Positions 23,881 to 35,899 of a DNA stretch of 64,000 nt are shown piece after piece (the stretch's first letter is position 1; each line of letters begins with the position of its first letter). Below the pieces are notes generated by a model. That model ran no database searches. It worked only from the letters and a program-made list of their open reading frames with translations, and was not told where the DNA came from. A program made the translations under genes and the position numbers. The DNA lies in the NCBI GenBank assembly GCA_905221605.1, contig CAJNDS010002610.1, forward strand, positions 62,001 to 126,000, read 5' to 3'. The stretch comes from Symbiodinium natans. Lineage: Eukaryota > Sar > Dinophyceae > Suessiales > Symbiodiniaceae.

Positions 23881-26800
23881 CCCAACCGCAGTTTTTCAGA
23901 GAATCCCCTGAGCATTAAACCCACCCGTACATGGTTTCCGACGCTGCTGTTGGAGATGCAGCTCACCCGTCCATGGTTTCGACAGTGCGCTTGGAGATGT
24001 AGTAACATGGTTTCAACGCTTCCTTGGAAAAATATTACACAGCAGATGTTCGACCCTGAGCCTTCGGGTGCACTTAGTCCAGGCGCCCCCTCTAGCGGCT
24101 AGCTCCCACAGACTAGCTTTCGTGAAATATCATGACACAAGTAGCCGAGGAGCTCATAAGGCTTGCCAAATCTCAGGCTGCCGCGCCCTTCTTCTTGAAA
24201 GAACTCTGCTTTGGAGCAAGGCCTCGCGGGAAGGAACCTAAAGCAAGGCTCTCACATCGGAGGTTCTGGGAGGTCCAAGAGGGCAATGTTTATTGACCTA
24301 CGATCAGAAGCAAGCGCAGCTGCTCGTAAGCAGAAGCACTTCCCCGATGTGGCCTCAAGGCTCGTCACCTGCAGAGAGGACGCGAGTCATGCCCAACAGG
24401 ATGCCCAAAGGTTTGATAAGGCCCTTACTCAAGTAAGTGAAGTGCACGCAACACTCAGGATCAGTCCAGCACACTCTCGCACAGCTGCGCTGCTGAACGG
24501 CACAGGGTTCTGAACATGTCAGTTGCTCTTGTCCCGTGGACTCACACACAGCTCGGCTGCGTCAGCTGCGGCCGGAGCTCAGGCACCCATGCACAGAGAC
24601 CACCAGAGACCACCGTGCCGTCTAAGAGCCCGGCTTGTCAATCTTCCAAAGACGGTGGCCGGCATGGCGAAGCAAGTCAACTTCTGCACGTTTTTCAAAG
24701 CTGGAACAGCTGGCGGCACACTGAAACCCATCTAGCGCAGCGATGCCAAAGCTTCCCAATGGCCAATCATGTTTGACTGCAGGACTCCGAGCAGCACCAT
24801 GAGATCTACAGGAGAGAGATTGCAAGGCTTGGGTGGAAAATCAAAAAATGTGGAAGGCTTTGAAGGAATGGCTTCACCCTAGACTACCTTTTCAATCCTG
24901 AACTGTGGAACTTGGGCAAAGGGTGCAGCCTGCCGAGCACAAGATCCCATTTTTTTGCCAGCAAGTCCAGCTTGCGCATGATGCTGCCACGTTCTCTCCA
25001 AGCCTCCGACGTTTGGCATGTAAGGCGAGGTTTGGGGCTCAGGGCCTGGAGAAGGCACCCCAAATACAGCTTGAAACTTCAAACGATGATGCTCTGCAGA
25101 ACTGCGATTAACTTTGCAGATTGTTTTCTTTTGCGTGGGGTTGCAGGGCCCTTTTGGGCCGCCTGGATGTTGTACTCGGCTCTGGAGGGCCAGGACAGCT
25201 TGGCATGCTGGCTGTTGATCCACTCCTGGAGCGAAGAACCCCTGGGCCGAACCCCCGGGCCGAACGAGGGAGTTTTTTGGGGGCAGATGGGGGGGTTCAA
25301 GACTGCGGAACAGAGGGGTTTCAATAAGCGATTAGGGCTCCTGTTTCTTGCTATGTCTGATGTGTGCTCTGCAGTCACGGTTGGTTACCATGCGGCTGCC
25401 TAGCTGCAACCACAAAGGCTCGTGACTCAACTTGCCCCCCAGGCCCGGCCCGGCCGAGATGCCTGCAGGAAGTGCCGAGTTCCGTCATCCGGCACCACGA
25501 GGCGTGTGGGCGACCAGCGGGGCACGAGGAGGTTCACAGAAAGCAAAGCCTGCAAAGTTTCTTGACAAACAGACAGCCGACAACTTGGCTAGGTTGGTGA
25601 TTGAGCCGGGATAAGCCCGCACGTTGCTTGGTAACAGCTCTACACACTCTACGCATGAATTCAACGGATCGCTCAAACGAACCGAAACGACAAACCCGAA
25701 TGCAGAACGACGACAGAAGGCACGTCACGGGGATCCGACAGGACACTTGGACACAAAGACGAGCTGATCCCAAAACGACGACCGTCACGAGGATCGCGAC
25801 CCCGACACGTGCGACCTGTCACTATGGACACTCTTGACGTGCAACGATGCCAAGACGATGCCCCCAAAAGAAGGCTCTCCTCCGAGTAGATAGGATGCAG
25901 CACTTCCAGAGAAGCGTGGTCCCATTGAGTAGGCAGCATCGGCTTCCAGCGGGACAGCGCGACTGGTGAAAGCTTTTCACACATGACATGCGAAAATCCT
26001 TCGCTGCGAATCGAGAAAACTCAACTAAATCAATATGACATTTGGGAATTTGGCAGCGGCATTTCAGGAAAATCATGCTGCGCCAGCATGAGCTACCGAA
26101 ATGACCAATGCCACAAGAGTCCTGGGCGATGGTTTTACAGGCTTCGTCCTTATTGGTATATGGTGGATGCCGCAGCTTGAGGGACACTGGGACATGGGAT
26201 ACGGAAGGGTCTTAACCTCCACGCGCCTGCACCACCGGGTGCTCGAGCTCTTTGGCACCTCATCTTGCTTTCGAAGAAAGCGGGTGAAAAGGTGCCGGCT
26301 TTTTCGGACGTGTTACGGTTGAGCGCTACCTGTAGTTGATATGTGTGCGACCCGAATGTCAGGCAGCCCTACCAGATCCTACCAGCCACGTAGGTCACGA
26401 GTCCTGGAGCCAATGTCAGACATCGGACCAAGCTTCCGACTACACGACACCGTCAAGTGCGGCCGCCGGAGGATGTACCTGCGAGCATCAGAGTGAAAGA
26501 TCGTGTCAAGGACGAAGGACGTTGGTTCAGTGAAGCTGGCTGGCTGCTTTTCTACCACATGCTCCACATTCTAGCCCGTAAAAATCTACCCCAACCACCC
26601 TGGCAGTCTACTCTCGAGCTGAGTCGCACTACACATACCAGTCTTTTTGAACTCAGTATAATGGTGTTGGACGGTAGGCTGCGGTGTTTGCCCGGATGCT
26701 GCTACGCCGTGCGGAGATGGACCCCAAGCTTCGAAGCACTGCCAATCCTCTTGAAAAGCCCTTGCTTTTCAAGATCTCTTTCAGCCTCGACCCTCGTCCA

Positions 26801-27300
26801 ACAAGGTCATTCCCTCTCTTTACTCTGTACCACCGTTGAGTATGAGGCCCAGGCCGGATCGTTTCCCAAAGGATCACCGCAAAGGCGGTGTCCTCGGAGC
26901 GTCCCAAACCCTAGACTCCCCAGATTCTACCCCAAACCCTTGAACGCCAACTCTAGCCTGGAGCATTAGGGCGCGTGCAGCACCAAAACGTATGGGCTTC
27001 AGGCTTCAAAGTCCCGACGAATCGCACAATGTTCGGGAACGCTAGGCCCCAAGGTCCTACCACTGCATGAAGCGCGCCACCCCCGCTGCCTCCTTACAAG
27101 CCAGCCCACCCCATAACACATGCTTTCCGAGCGGCATGCTCCGCATGCTTTGTGCGGAGGTTGAGAACAGCCGGGTGGCTAAGCACCTGGTCCTCCAGGA
27201 GGGAGGTACTGCGGGGCACTGCACATGACATCGCGTGACGTTCGAATCTACGCTCGGATGATAAGGCATGAGATGCTGAAAGGGGCATTTCAGCCCTAAG
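23881..27300. other. Unique sequence without a firm gene
   Basis: Open frames up to 170 codons occur (for example 26457-26969 plus), but none has a domain motif or convincing exon borders. Short CCATGGTTTC(C/G)GAC-like direct repeats occur at 23930-24010. Confidence 0.4.
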
Positions 27301-29400
27301 GACAGGTCAGGCCTTCAAGGGGAAATTTAATACCCAGAAAAAAACAAAAGCGCAGCGCAATCGCCGTTTTTCATGAATCGAAAAACATCTTTGCGTGGGC
27401 AATGCAAGGCTTGCTCTGTGTCCAACACCCTGTACCACGATGTTGGAATGTATTGAACTGGCCAAGTGAGGGACCTTGCATTCGGACACAAACAGTGGAT
27501 CTTGAGGGAGCAAGGAGCTAGTGACTGTTAAGATAAGTTTCTGCCTTCCTCCCTCCCCCTCCCCCCGGCCCCCCCACCATCTGCCAGGTGCGACGCGCCC
27601 GGAGGTTGTCCGCATCCTCTTCTGGGTCTACCTCCCGGGTTTGGGCCGATTCGCATGCGGGACTAGATTTGCCTAGCTCTCATGTCGCCTGGAGCTTGCT
27701 CAAGCATTCTTGGCAATTGTTGGCAAGCTTGAATCGAAAGCCTGGAGCCTGGTACCTTCGTCCACAAGTGCCCCGCTGCCAGCGTCTACAGCATGTTTAC
27801 CCTTGGCAAATGTCTGGCCCATCAATTCCTCCGTGGCGCCTCGCCCTCGAGCACGAAAACTGTTGCCGAGGCATCCGCTTCCTGCGCCGGCCCTACTTGC
27901 TTGAACCCAAGCCCTTGATGTCATACTAGGTAAATGAAGTAGTCTCGGCATTGAGCTCTACCTTGAATTTGGAGAATTAAGGCTAAAAGCTAGGGACGGC
28001 CCCCCCGGCGCCCCCGGCCCAACTCCCATGGCGGGCTCTAAGACCAGGTCTCGGAAAGATCCTCGAGCTCCGCCGCAGCCACGGACGGAACCAGGTCACC
28101 CGACAGAGCGGCGAAACTGAGTTTCGGCGTGTTTGGGTTTGAAGGCTTTTGAAGCTTTGAGGCCCTTGGCCCAGCGTATACCCCAAACAGTGCGAGACCG
28201 CATGGGTCATAGCCACCAGAGCTCCGGATGTCCTTCAAGAACAACAAAAACGCGAGTGTGGCGAACCCCGATGTTCCCAAGCGACAGTTTCGCATTTCGC
28301 GAACCCCGACGTCAGAAAACGACGACAGGTACGAGGATGGCGACGTCCATACGCACGGCGCCTATCCGGGAGCACGATCTCCAACATCGCGAACTGCAAA
28401 ATGTTCTTATATTCTGGACGCACACAGCGAATCCTCCAAAGGCACAAAACGCCCGTCACCCAGGAATAAGCCGCGCTGTGATAAAAGTGCGATTTTCGTC
28501 CAAGTGCGACCACAGGAACAGCGTCCGTGTGCCCGCGGGCGAGTCGCGGGAAGCTTCCGGTTTGGGGACTCTTTTTGGATTCAAGATTTGCCGGAGCTCC
28601 ACAGTTGTTCTCCGAAACCAGCGAAGTCTCTTGCACTTTGACACACAGGTGTCTTCGTCTTTGGCGGAATGGAATTCGTACTGCCAAGGCAAAGGCGGTA
28701 ACAAAACCTTGACGAGTCAGGCCACTAAAACGAAAGAATCCTCATCCTTCTACCGCTGCCTACCACCCCCCTTACCCAGACCCAGCTCAGGCTCCCGCGC
28801 CGTCTCCCCATCACCTCTGGTCAAAAGCTCCAAGACCCAGGAATCTAAATAATCCAGGCTAGTGCAACGCATGAGTTGAGAGATCGCGAGATATGTCCCC
28901 ACAAGGGCAGGCATTGCTGAATAAGTCAAGTCATTCCGAGTGTAAGATCTCGCCGTTCTTTCCATTACCGCGTTGGGCGTTGGAGAGGCGCGGACTGGCG
29001 TGATAGTGTCTCCTAGTGAAGTGCATTGCTCATGGCGCCCCCTCTCCGCTCGTCGACTGTCAATGGTTGAACCGGGAATGACACTACAGTCAAACCTAAG
29101 TCCAGCATTGCCGGACAAGGCGCAGCAGTGCATGACTGCACGAAGGCCAGCGCCATCGCCACAGAGGTAGCGCAGCAGCACGGCCTTGGTTTTTGGAACT
29201 GACTTCAGAGCAGCCTCAGCACGTGTGGGACAGGAACGAATTGCCAGTACTCAGTCGCGAGCGTCATCAGCTATTGTGAGTAGCTTCAACCCCACTATGC
29301 AACCACTCAGCCCAGCGTGCGCACCCTGAATCACAAATCCCAACCTCTCAACACGTGTGTCTGGCCGTCTTCTGAGCTCACACTTCAGTCCCACCGCAAC
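27300..29400. other. Unique sequence, possible short exon near 28045-28135
   Basis: The minus strand at about 28135-28045 reads KLSFAALSGDLVPSVAAAEL and then EDLSETW, with good coding texture but no known family. The rest holds overlapping open frames on both strands without motifs. Confidence 0.25.
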
Positions 29401-29420
29401 CGGCGCCAAGTTCAAAAAAA

Positions 29421-29423
29421 GGG

Positions 29424-29456
<33 letters not shown>
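29421..29456 (+). repeat. G-run, 30 nt uninterrupted
   Basis: AAAAAAA is followed by GGGGGA and then 30 G (29427-29456). The poly-Pro minus-strand frame is an artefact. Confidence 0.9.
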
Positions 29457-29457
<1 letters not shown>

Positions 29458-29844
29458 GGTTGATGAGCGCTGCCCGAATCCCCAAGTTAGTTCTTCGGTT
29501 AGGGAGGGAGACAGCTTTGAAAACTTGAGAACTGCAAGCAATTTGCCAATCAGGCCACCCTTACACGGACCTCTCTGGCTGCGAATGCTGCCAAGTCGCA
29601 AGTAGCTCCTGCCCGATTCTGCCGGCTGAGGTGTGGTACAGGCAGTTTTGCTTCAAGCTCGGGACAACCCTTCCAGGCGAAGAACAGTGCTCGGAAGTGG
29701 TCAAACTCCAAATCCTGATTCCCTGAAGCCAATGCTCCTCGCCGCGGGGGTCGACAAAGGGCGACCTCCGGAAGGACATGCTGCTGTCACCCAAACGGAA
29801 ATAAGCCCTACACTGTACACAGCATCACAAATCAAGACCCCAAA

Positions 29845-29900
29845 CCCCAAAAAGGCCCCCAAAAGGCCCCCAAAAGGCCCCAAAAGGCCCCAAAAGCCGC
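29845..29900 (+). repeat. CCCCAAAAGG minisatellite
   Basis: About five copies of a 10-12-bp unit CCCCAAAAGG(C). It is one of several G/C-run minisatellites in the window. Confidence 0.85.
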
Positions 29901-32330
29901 ACAAGCCCCCCCCTCTCCCCCAACAAAAAGAACACAAAAGGAGCTCGGCCTCACAAGCTGCTCCACCCTCAGCGCAACGAGCAGGGGCTGAGCCAAGCCA
30001 CACGTTGACCTGCTCAGGCGGTAGCATCCAACATCGAGACTACGTTGTTTTTCAGCAGATCGGGTCTTCGGATTTTGGGTTTCCAACATGATGCGTTTCC
30101 GCTACTTGCCACTTGGAGGACTCCATCAATCTCCGTCAGACCAGCAAGACAGTTTTCGTAAAGCAGCACCCTTGACGGAGGTGAGGCAGCGGACAGATGC
30201 AAGCTGCCCTTTGGGGCGGTGTTGAATGATCTTGTGTACATGCAGCGAATCTTCCCAGAAGGGTGGTTGACAAGCAGCGCTCACCAGAGCTGCAGAGCCA
30301 GTTATCCCGGTGCAGCTCATTGCTCAAGCCGGTGCCCAAACTGGCATCTTCTAGGCTTTTTGGAGCTAAGGCCTTGGGAGTCTTTGCTGCAAACTGTTTA
30401 GCAGAATTGGCTCTCTTCTGACGTGCAACTCAGCGGCTCTTCGAAGAAGCGCAGCCTAGGCTGACATGTCAGAAAAAGGGGCTTCAGAAACTCTGAAGTC
30501 CCTGCATGGCCTGGTCCATAACCTTAGCCAGAACATGCCAGAAACGGGGCGAAATGAAAGGTCCTGAATCTCCCTCCCAAATCCCGAAGTCCAGCACCCC
30601 TGGAGGCCAAGGAAAAAGGTCAATGCCGAGGTGCATGTAGGGCACCTGAAGCTTTGACGTACTGGGGATGGAGGAGTTTTGGGGTCGACGGCTCACAGCT
30701 ACACTCCTTTGAGTAGCACCGATACACACACACGCCTCTAATCCGCAAGGAACCGATGACACTCTGGGCCTCAGGAATTCGAGCGGTCCAGCAGGTTTGG
30801 AGTCCACTTGGAGCCTCGAAACCTCCGCATTCCAAATTGAAACCTTCAGCACCTGCAACAAAATTCAGCTGGCCGAGGCACCGTCCGCTGGCCTGTCCAA
30901 TACCGCACGTAGCCTCAGGCTCAGAAGGCTCCGGCTGGTCTTGCTGTTGGAGCACGCATGAGGCTGAAACACGTCATCCCAGCAGTGCAAATCTCACTTT
31001 ATACCAATTTCCAGTGGAACGGTCTGCGCCTTCAAGCCTCTAGGCCTTGGAACTTGTTGAGCGGTCTTTCAGCAAACTGAGATCTGTTCTTGCACCTTCT
31101 TTTGCCCGGGCACCAGGAGGCGAAACTTTGGCCTCTGCAGCGGCACCCGCAGCATGGAGAGCGCCTGTGCGTTCAAGGCGAAGAAGGCGAAATCGCCTTA
31201 AAACCTCCTGAGTCCTGAGGTGATTTCTCTGCGAGCCCTTGGCTGAGGCCAAGCTTCCACGATCCGCAAGCAAGCAAATCTGCTCTGCAGCCCATCGTAG
31301 ATGAACTGTGATTAATGAGATTTGTGAGATTCCGAAACGCCCCGAACGCGACAGCCTCAACACCCTTTCAATCTGGAGACGCTCGACCCAAGCAAGGCCA
31401 AGTGGCCCAGCGAAGCCTGACCAGAGCGGCATTCGACAGGTTCTTTGCCATCTCTTCAATGCTTTTCCGGGCTTGCGAACGCACAGGCGAGGCTGCTACC
31501 GAGCAGTAGGTGCTTAGGGCAGCTTGAGGCGAGTTCTGGGGGAGCGTTGTGACGCTGACCCCCTCGGCTCCGAAGGCTGCTGAGGCCACTGTGGCCACTG
31601 GGCCACTCGGCACACAATGTATGACACAGGACTCTGTCGTCGAAAATGATGATACTGAATTTAAGCCGCGGGCCCAAATGAACACACATCTCCTCATCCT
31701 GCCGAGACCCCCAAGTCAAGCCTCCAGCGCAGGAAGCTTCGTTTGCTCGGCGAGCTCAAGCCAAAGCACGTCGGGGTCCTTCTTGTCACGACATGAAAGC
31801 CTGTACCCCACATAGCACCTCTCACCAGAAATGCCTGAAGATCATCACCCCTCGCACATGGTGTGTGCTGGAGACCTCGGTTCAAAGCACTGCCAAAGCT
31901 CAGGCACACCCAGCGTCCTTCTTGGGCATGTTCAAGACCTCCCGCATTTACTCTTCGGTTCTTGGCACAGTGGAATGAAACTTGTGCTGCTTTTGTGAAT
32001 GCGAGCGATGGGAGAGTGCCAGAGTTAGCGAGTGGGAGGAGAGCGAGGGAAAGGGAGAGAGGGAGAGAGGGGTGAGAGAGAGGGTAGGGAGGCAGGGAGG
32101 GACAAGTGGACAAGAACCAAGAATGCAAACGACCGCTGCTCCTTGCCTCTGCAAGGTCCACCTGCGATGCGGTCAAGAAGGGTAAGCACAGCAATGTTAG
32201 GTGCAAATGAGGCTGGAATTGCTGCTTGTTGCGTAGAACGGCATCAAGTGAGACACTCTCAACTCCAGCCCTGTGACAACGTTTCGGAAACGGAAGGTAT
32301 GCAAAAAAAAACCTTCCGAAACCACGAGTG
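29900..32330. other. Unique sequence without a firm gene
   Basis: I saw no recognisable family. Purine-rich GAGAGGGAG sequence lies at about 32035-32100. Confidence 0.4.
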
Positions 32331-32340
32331 AGTCATCAAC

Positions 32341-32459
32341 CCGAAACCCCCGAAGCTCTCTTCTCTTCGAGGCACCAAATCCTCGGCCAGGGTCGGGTTC
32401 TCGTCCAAGAGCTTGGCGTGGAAGGAGGCCGCCACCTGTCCGATGAGAGCACTCTTCTT
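32341..32459 (-). CDS. Likely internal exon, unrecognised protein
   Basis: Downstream of a long pyrimidine tract on the minus strand (the (AG)n of the plus strand) and an acceptor TTTTTTAAG, the frame reads KKSALIGQVAASFHAKLLD, then ENPTLAEDLVPRREESFGG. It ends at a possible GTTGATG donor. There are 39 codons plus 2 nt, with strong third-position G/C. The acceptor is followed by A, not G, so the exact start may be a few bases in. Family unknown; cytosolic helical protein by composition. Confidence 0.4.
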
Positions 32460-32475
32460 CTTAAAAAACGGTGAA

Positions 32476-32479
<4 letters not shown>

Positions 32480-32519
<40 letters not shown>

Positions 32520-32527
32520 GAGAGGGC
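32480..32527 (+). repeat. (AG)n microsatellite
   Basis: Nearly pure AG dinucleotides with one GGG interruption. On the minus strand it forms a CT tract just upstream of the putative acceptor at 32460. Confidence 0.9.
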
Positions 32528-32765
32528 TTTCTTATAGAAAGAAGTGGAGGAACCGCAACAGCACATGCTTCTGACGTCGGGCCAGTGTGCAGGGTTTGCG
32601 TTGCAGAGTTTAGGCATTTGGTTGGTTAGGTAGGGCTTGCGTGCGATGGGTGGCTTTTCGGTATAGGGCGTGTCCGCTTCACGGTGTGGGGCATCAGAGT
32701 CATCAGAGATTCCCCCAAACCCCTGGGCAGTTCTTAATTGGGTATTCAGATTTTCTTGGCGGTGG

Positions 32766-32796
32766 TACTCCGTCGTACTTTCAGTACGACGAAGTA
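32766..32796. other. Perfect-looking short hairpin
   Basis: Arms TACTCCGTCGTACT and AGTACGACGAAGTA pair with one mismatch around a 3-nt loop. Function unknown; no downstream T-run suggests a terminator. Confidence 0.6.
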
Positions 32797-32929
32797 TGAA
32801 ACTTGCCTGCAGGCCCGGTTGCAGACTTCTTTCCCCTGAGAAGCCTTGAGCCCTCACCATTCCCCCATGTCCTTGAAGGCAAGAGACGGGACTGAAGGTG
32901 GCAAGTCGACTGTATTTCATACTTCAGGG

Positions 32930-34100
32930 CCTTTCAGGGAACTCCTTGATGTCCTGAGGGCCTTAGGGCGTAGTTCTTCAAGGCCACGCCCAGCTTGGCT
33001 CATTTGCACTTGCTGAAGGTCTGGAAGGGTGAAAAGGGCTGATCCGGGCTTTTGGAAGGTCACACCCCAGGAGCGCCTAAGAGAAGAGGACGCACTGAGG
33101 AAGCTTGTGGCACCTTGTCCCCGCTCTTGGATCTAAAAGCCACCAACATCTATCAATTCTAAGCCCTGAGCCTAATCCCTCTTGCGAGTCAATGACGACG
33201 GGACCTTTGACCATCCCTCTGCTAGGTGGTGGCCCAAGAAAGCCGGCGGCACGTTCGGTGGCTCAATTCGGTGGCTTTGTGACGTTGGGGCCTTTAGGGA
33301 AAGCTTTTTGAAGTGCCTGAACAAGAACAAACTAGCAAAATAACCCCTAAGAATGTTCAATGGGTTTTACCAGTAGGGCCGAAGCCTAAGCCGGATCTTC
33401 GGGCCGGACGCGAAAGCGTCTACAAGTAGGGTTTCCAAAAATCCAATCAGGGATTCGTGCTGTGGGTGTTTCAGGCTTCATTGGGATCCCACTTCGAACC
33501 CGAAAGCGCAGTTCCAGGCCAACCCCCCCCCCCCCCCCCAAGCTAAAAACGAACGTGGTGCACCTCACGGAGGGAAGGTGTTCCGAGCTTCGTCAAAGCT
33601 GCCTCTGCAGGCTAGTCGGACTCTGTGCTTTTCTGCAGGTCTTCAGTGGTGGATTGGTTGGTTTGGCCTGAAGTCTTGAAGCTTCACGATGAACCCCTCT
33701 TGCCACTCTGCCAGCACTCTGCACCTTTTCGCTGGCCATGAACAAAGCGGCGCCCATGCATCCAAACATCTCACAGTGTCTGGTGCACTGAAGCAGTCTA
33801 CTAGACTGCCGCTGGCACTTGTCCAGCATTTCCCAACTGTCCAACTCGCTAAATGCTTCAAGCTGATACACAAAAATCAAGTAAAAGGTGATCCCAGTCC
33901 CGGCTGGTGGATGCAAGTGGACTTGCCAGGTTTAACATTTTGAAGGCCCGGACTGGAAAAACCTGAACCTACTTCCAGACCTCCCCCCCCTGAGCTTCAG
34001 AGGACACACCGCTGCAGCTCGAAGAGCAATTGCTGGACCTGGCACTCACTGAGGATTCTGATGGATTCTGACGAACTCTGGCATCTCCTGCTTGGCCAAG
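32930..34100. other. Unique sequence without a firm gene
   Basis: A 16-nt C-run lies near 33524-33539. The minus strand near 33860-33690 reads LDSWEMLDKCQRQSSRLLQ and onward, which is helix-like but has no known family. Confidence 0.35.
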
Positions 34101-34117
34101 TCCCAACGACAACTTCA

Positions 34118-34290
34118 CCCACAATTGATCGATTTCCTTGCTCCACGTTCCGCCTCAAGGCCCTGATGCCGCGCTGAGCAGCACTCAATGACGGCAGCAT
34201 AGGTCACGGCCTCACAAAACTTCGGCTCGCACACTCGTAAGCCGGCTGAGGGGCAGATGGGGCCACTGAAGCTCTGAAGTGGCCCTTGCC
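34118..34290 (-). pseudogene. Pentatricopeptide-repeat-like relic
   Basis: The minus strand reads CEAVTYAAVIECCSARHQG. This matches the helix-A pattern of pentatricopeptide repeats (VVTYNAAISAC...), a very large family in dinoflagellates acting in organellar RNA processing. Only one motif is visible; the frame stops soon after and no flanking motifs line up. It is a relic or one exon of a broken gene. Confidence 0.4.
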
Positions 34291-34499
34291 CCATGTTCAT
34301 GAGGTCTATATGTCCTAGCGAACCTAGGTTCGCGAACAGCCGTGCTTTCAAGTTTCCCCTCTCGTTGCCAGCCATTTCCCTTCTTTTTTCTAACGAGCTG
34401 CATCGGGTCTCACGTGCTCCTCGCGCATCCGGGCGAAGATCTCCAGAGCCTCGGTCAGCTCGGCTGGAATTCGCTGCTGGGATTCTCAAAGCGCGGAGT

Positions 34500-34590
34500 A
34501 TTACATATATACGTATATGTATATTTATATGGATATACATACACACACACATTTATGCATATTTATACCTTTGATATGATATGCTAAAGA
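34500..34590 (+). repeat. AT/CA microsatellite and TGCATATTTATACC motif
   Basis: TATATACGTATATGTATA leads into ACACACACAC and TGCATATTTATACCTTTGAT. The last part recurs twice at 35780-35840. Confidence 0.7.
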
Positions 34591-34739
34591 TGCGCGCAGG
34601 AGGGCTGGTTTGCCCACAAGCATTCCTTTCAGAGACAATGTTTCGAAAGATGACGGGTATTTGCTTGGAGGTCCAGGGAGTAGATTTTCAGGGTTCCAGG
34701 CTCTTCGGGGCATGAATGAGAAAAGACACGAATGCTTGA

Positions 34740-35440
34740 AGCAAGAAAAAAGCACCCCCCCCATTTGCACACACCATGCTCGCATGATGGTTTTTCAAAG
34801 ACATAAGTGCGCTTTGAAGCAAGCGGGCGCAGCCCCCCCATTTGCACACAGAATACTGGCATCATGGTGTTGAAACTTCAACGTGTGCTCTGAAACAAGC
34901 TTGCACGACTTAAACAAGTGGGGGGGTTGGGGGGGGGTTGGGGGTTTTGCACACAGAATGCTGGCAGCATGGTGTTGACACATATACGTGTGCTTTAGAG
35001 CAAGCTTGCACGACTTAAAATGGGGTTTGGGGGGAGCGCAGCCCCTCTCATTTGCACACACAATGCTGGCATCATGGTGTTCAACAAATACGTGTGCTTT
35101 GAAGCAAGCTTGCGCGAGTCAAAACGTGGGGGGCGGGGGGGGGGGGGGGTGGGGGGGGTGGGGGGGGGGGGGGTCGCACAGAATGCTGGCATCGTGGTGT
35201 TGAAACATCTTCGTGTGCTTTGAAGCAAGCTTGTGCGACTTGAAAGAGCCGGAGGGGAGGGGGGGGGGGGGGCAGCCCCCCCATTTCCACACATCCTCGC
35301 ATCATGGTTTTCCAACATATACGTGTGTGCTTTGGGGGGGGGGGGGCGCAACCCCCCCCCCCCCCCATTCCTGCACACAATGCTTCATCATGGCTTTCAA
35401 ACATTTACGTGTGCTTTGAAGCAAGTAAAAAAGTGGGGAG
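34740..35440 (+). repeat. Tandem repeat of about 75-118 bp with long G/C runs
   Basis: Seven copies of CATCATGGTGTTGAAACA, ACGTGTGCTTTGAAGCAAGC and a G-run of varying length lie near 34785, 34860, 34968, 35072, 35190, 35300 and 35387. CCCCCCATTTGCACACA links the units. The G-runs vary most between copies. Pro-rich and Gly-rich frames here are artefacts. Confidence 0.9.
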
Positions 35441-35769
35441 GGACGGGGAGGCAAGCGTGGGAGAACTTAAAAAGCAAGAACGGAGGGTTGGGATGCTGTC
35501 AACAGCATTTCCTGAGTCTTCCAGGTGAAGTCGAAAAAACAAGCGTTTTTGCACCGACACATTTTCCAGCCTAAAAATACAGAAATGCTGCCCTTTCAAG
35601 GGAGTAGCAGCTGTAACAGAACAGAACGTCCGCATGTCCAACATCCAATTCACGAATCCGACGCGCGACATTGCGCGGATCCGGAAATGTGCCAAGCCAC
35701 AAAAGTACGCGCCTGCGCAGTCCAAACGACATTGCCCCGAATTCTACCCCATGTCAAACCAGCCCTTCT

Positions 35770-35895
35770 CACCGCAAATATGCATATTGATACCTTTGAT
35801 AAAATATCATGACTATGCATATTGATACCTTTGATACAATATAAAATACCATGATATCATATCATGCAATCTTTTATAACATTAGAATATATTCT
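35770..35895 (+). repeat. Duplicated TGCATATTGATACC AT-rich sequence
   Basis: TGCATATTGATACCTTTGAT occurs at about 35780 and 35816, with a third, diverged copy at about 34556. ATGATATCATATCAT-like palindromes follow. Confidence 0.75.
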
Positions 35896-35899
35896 AATA

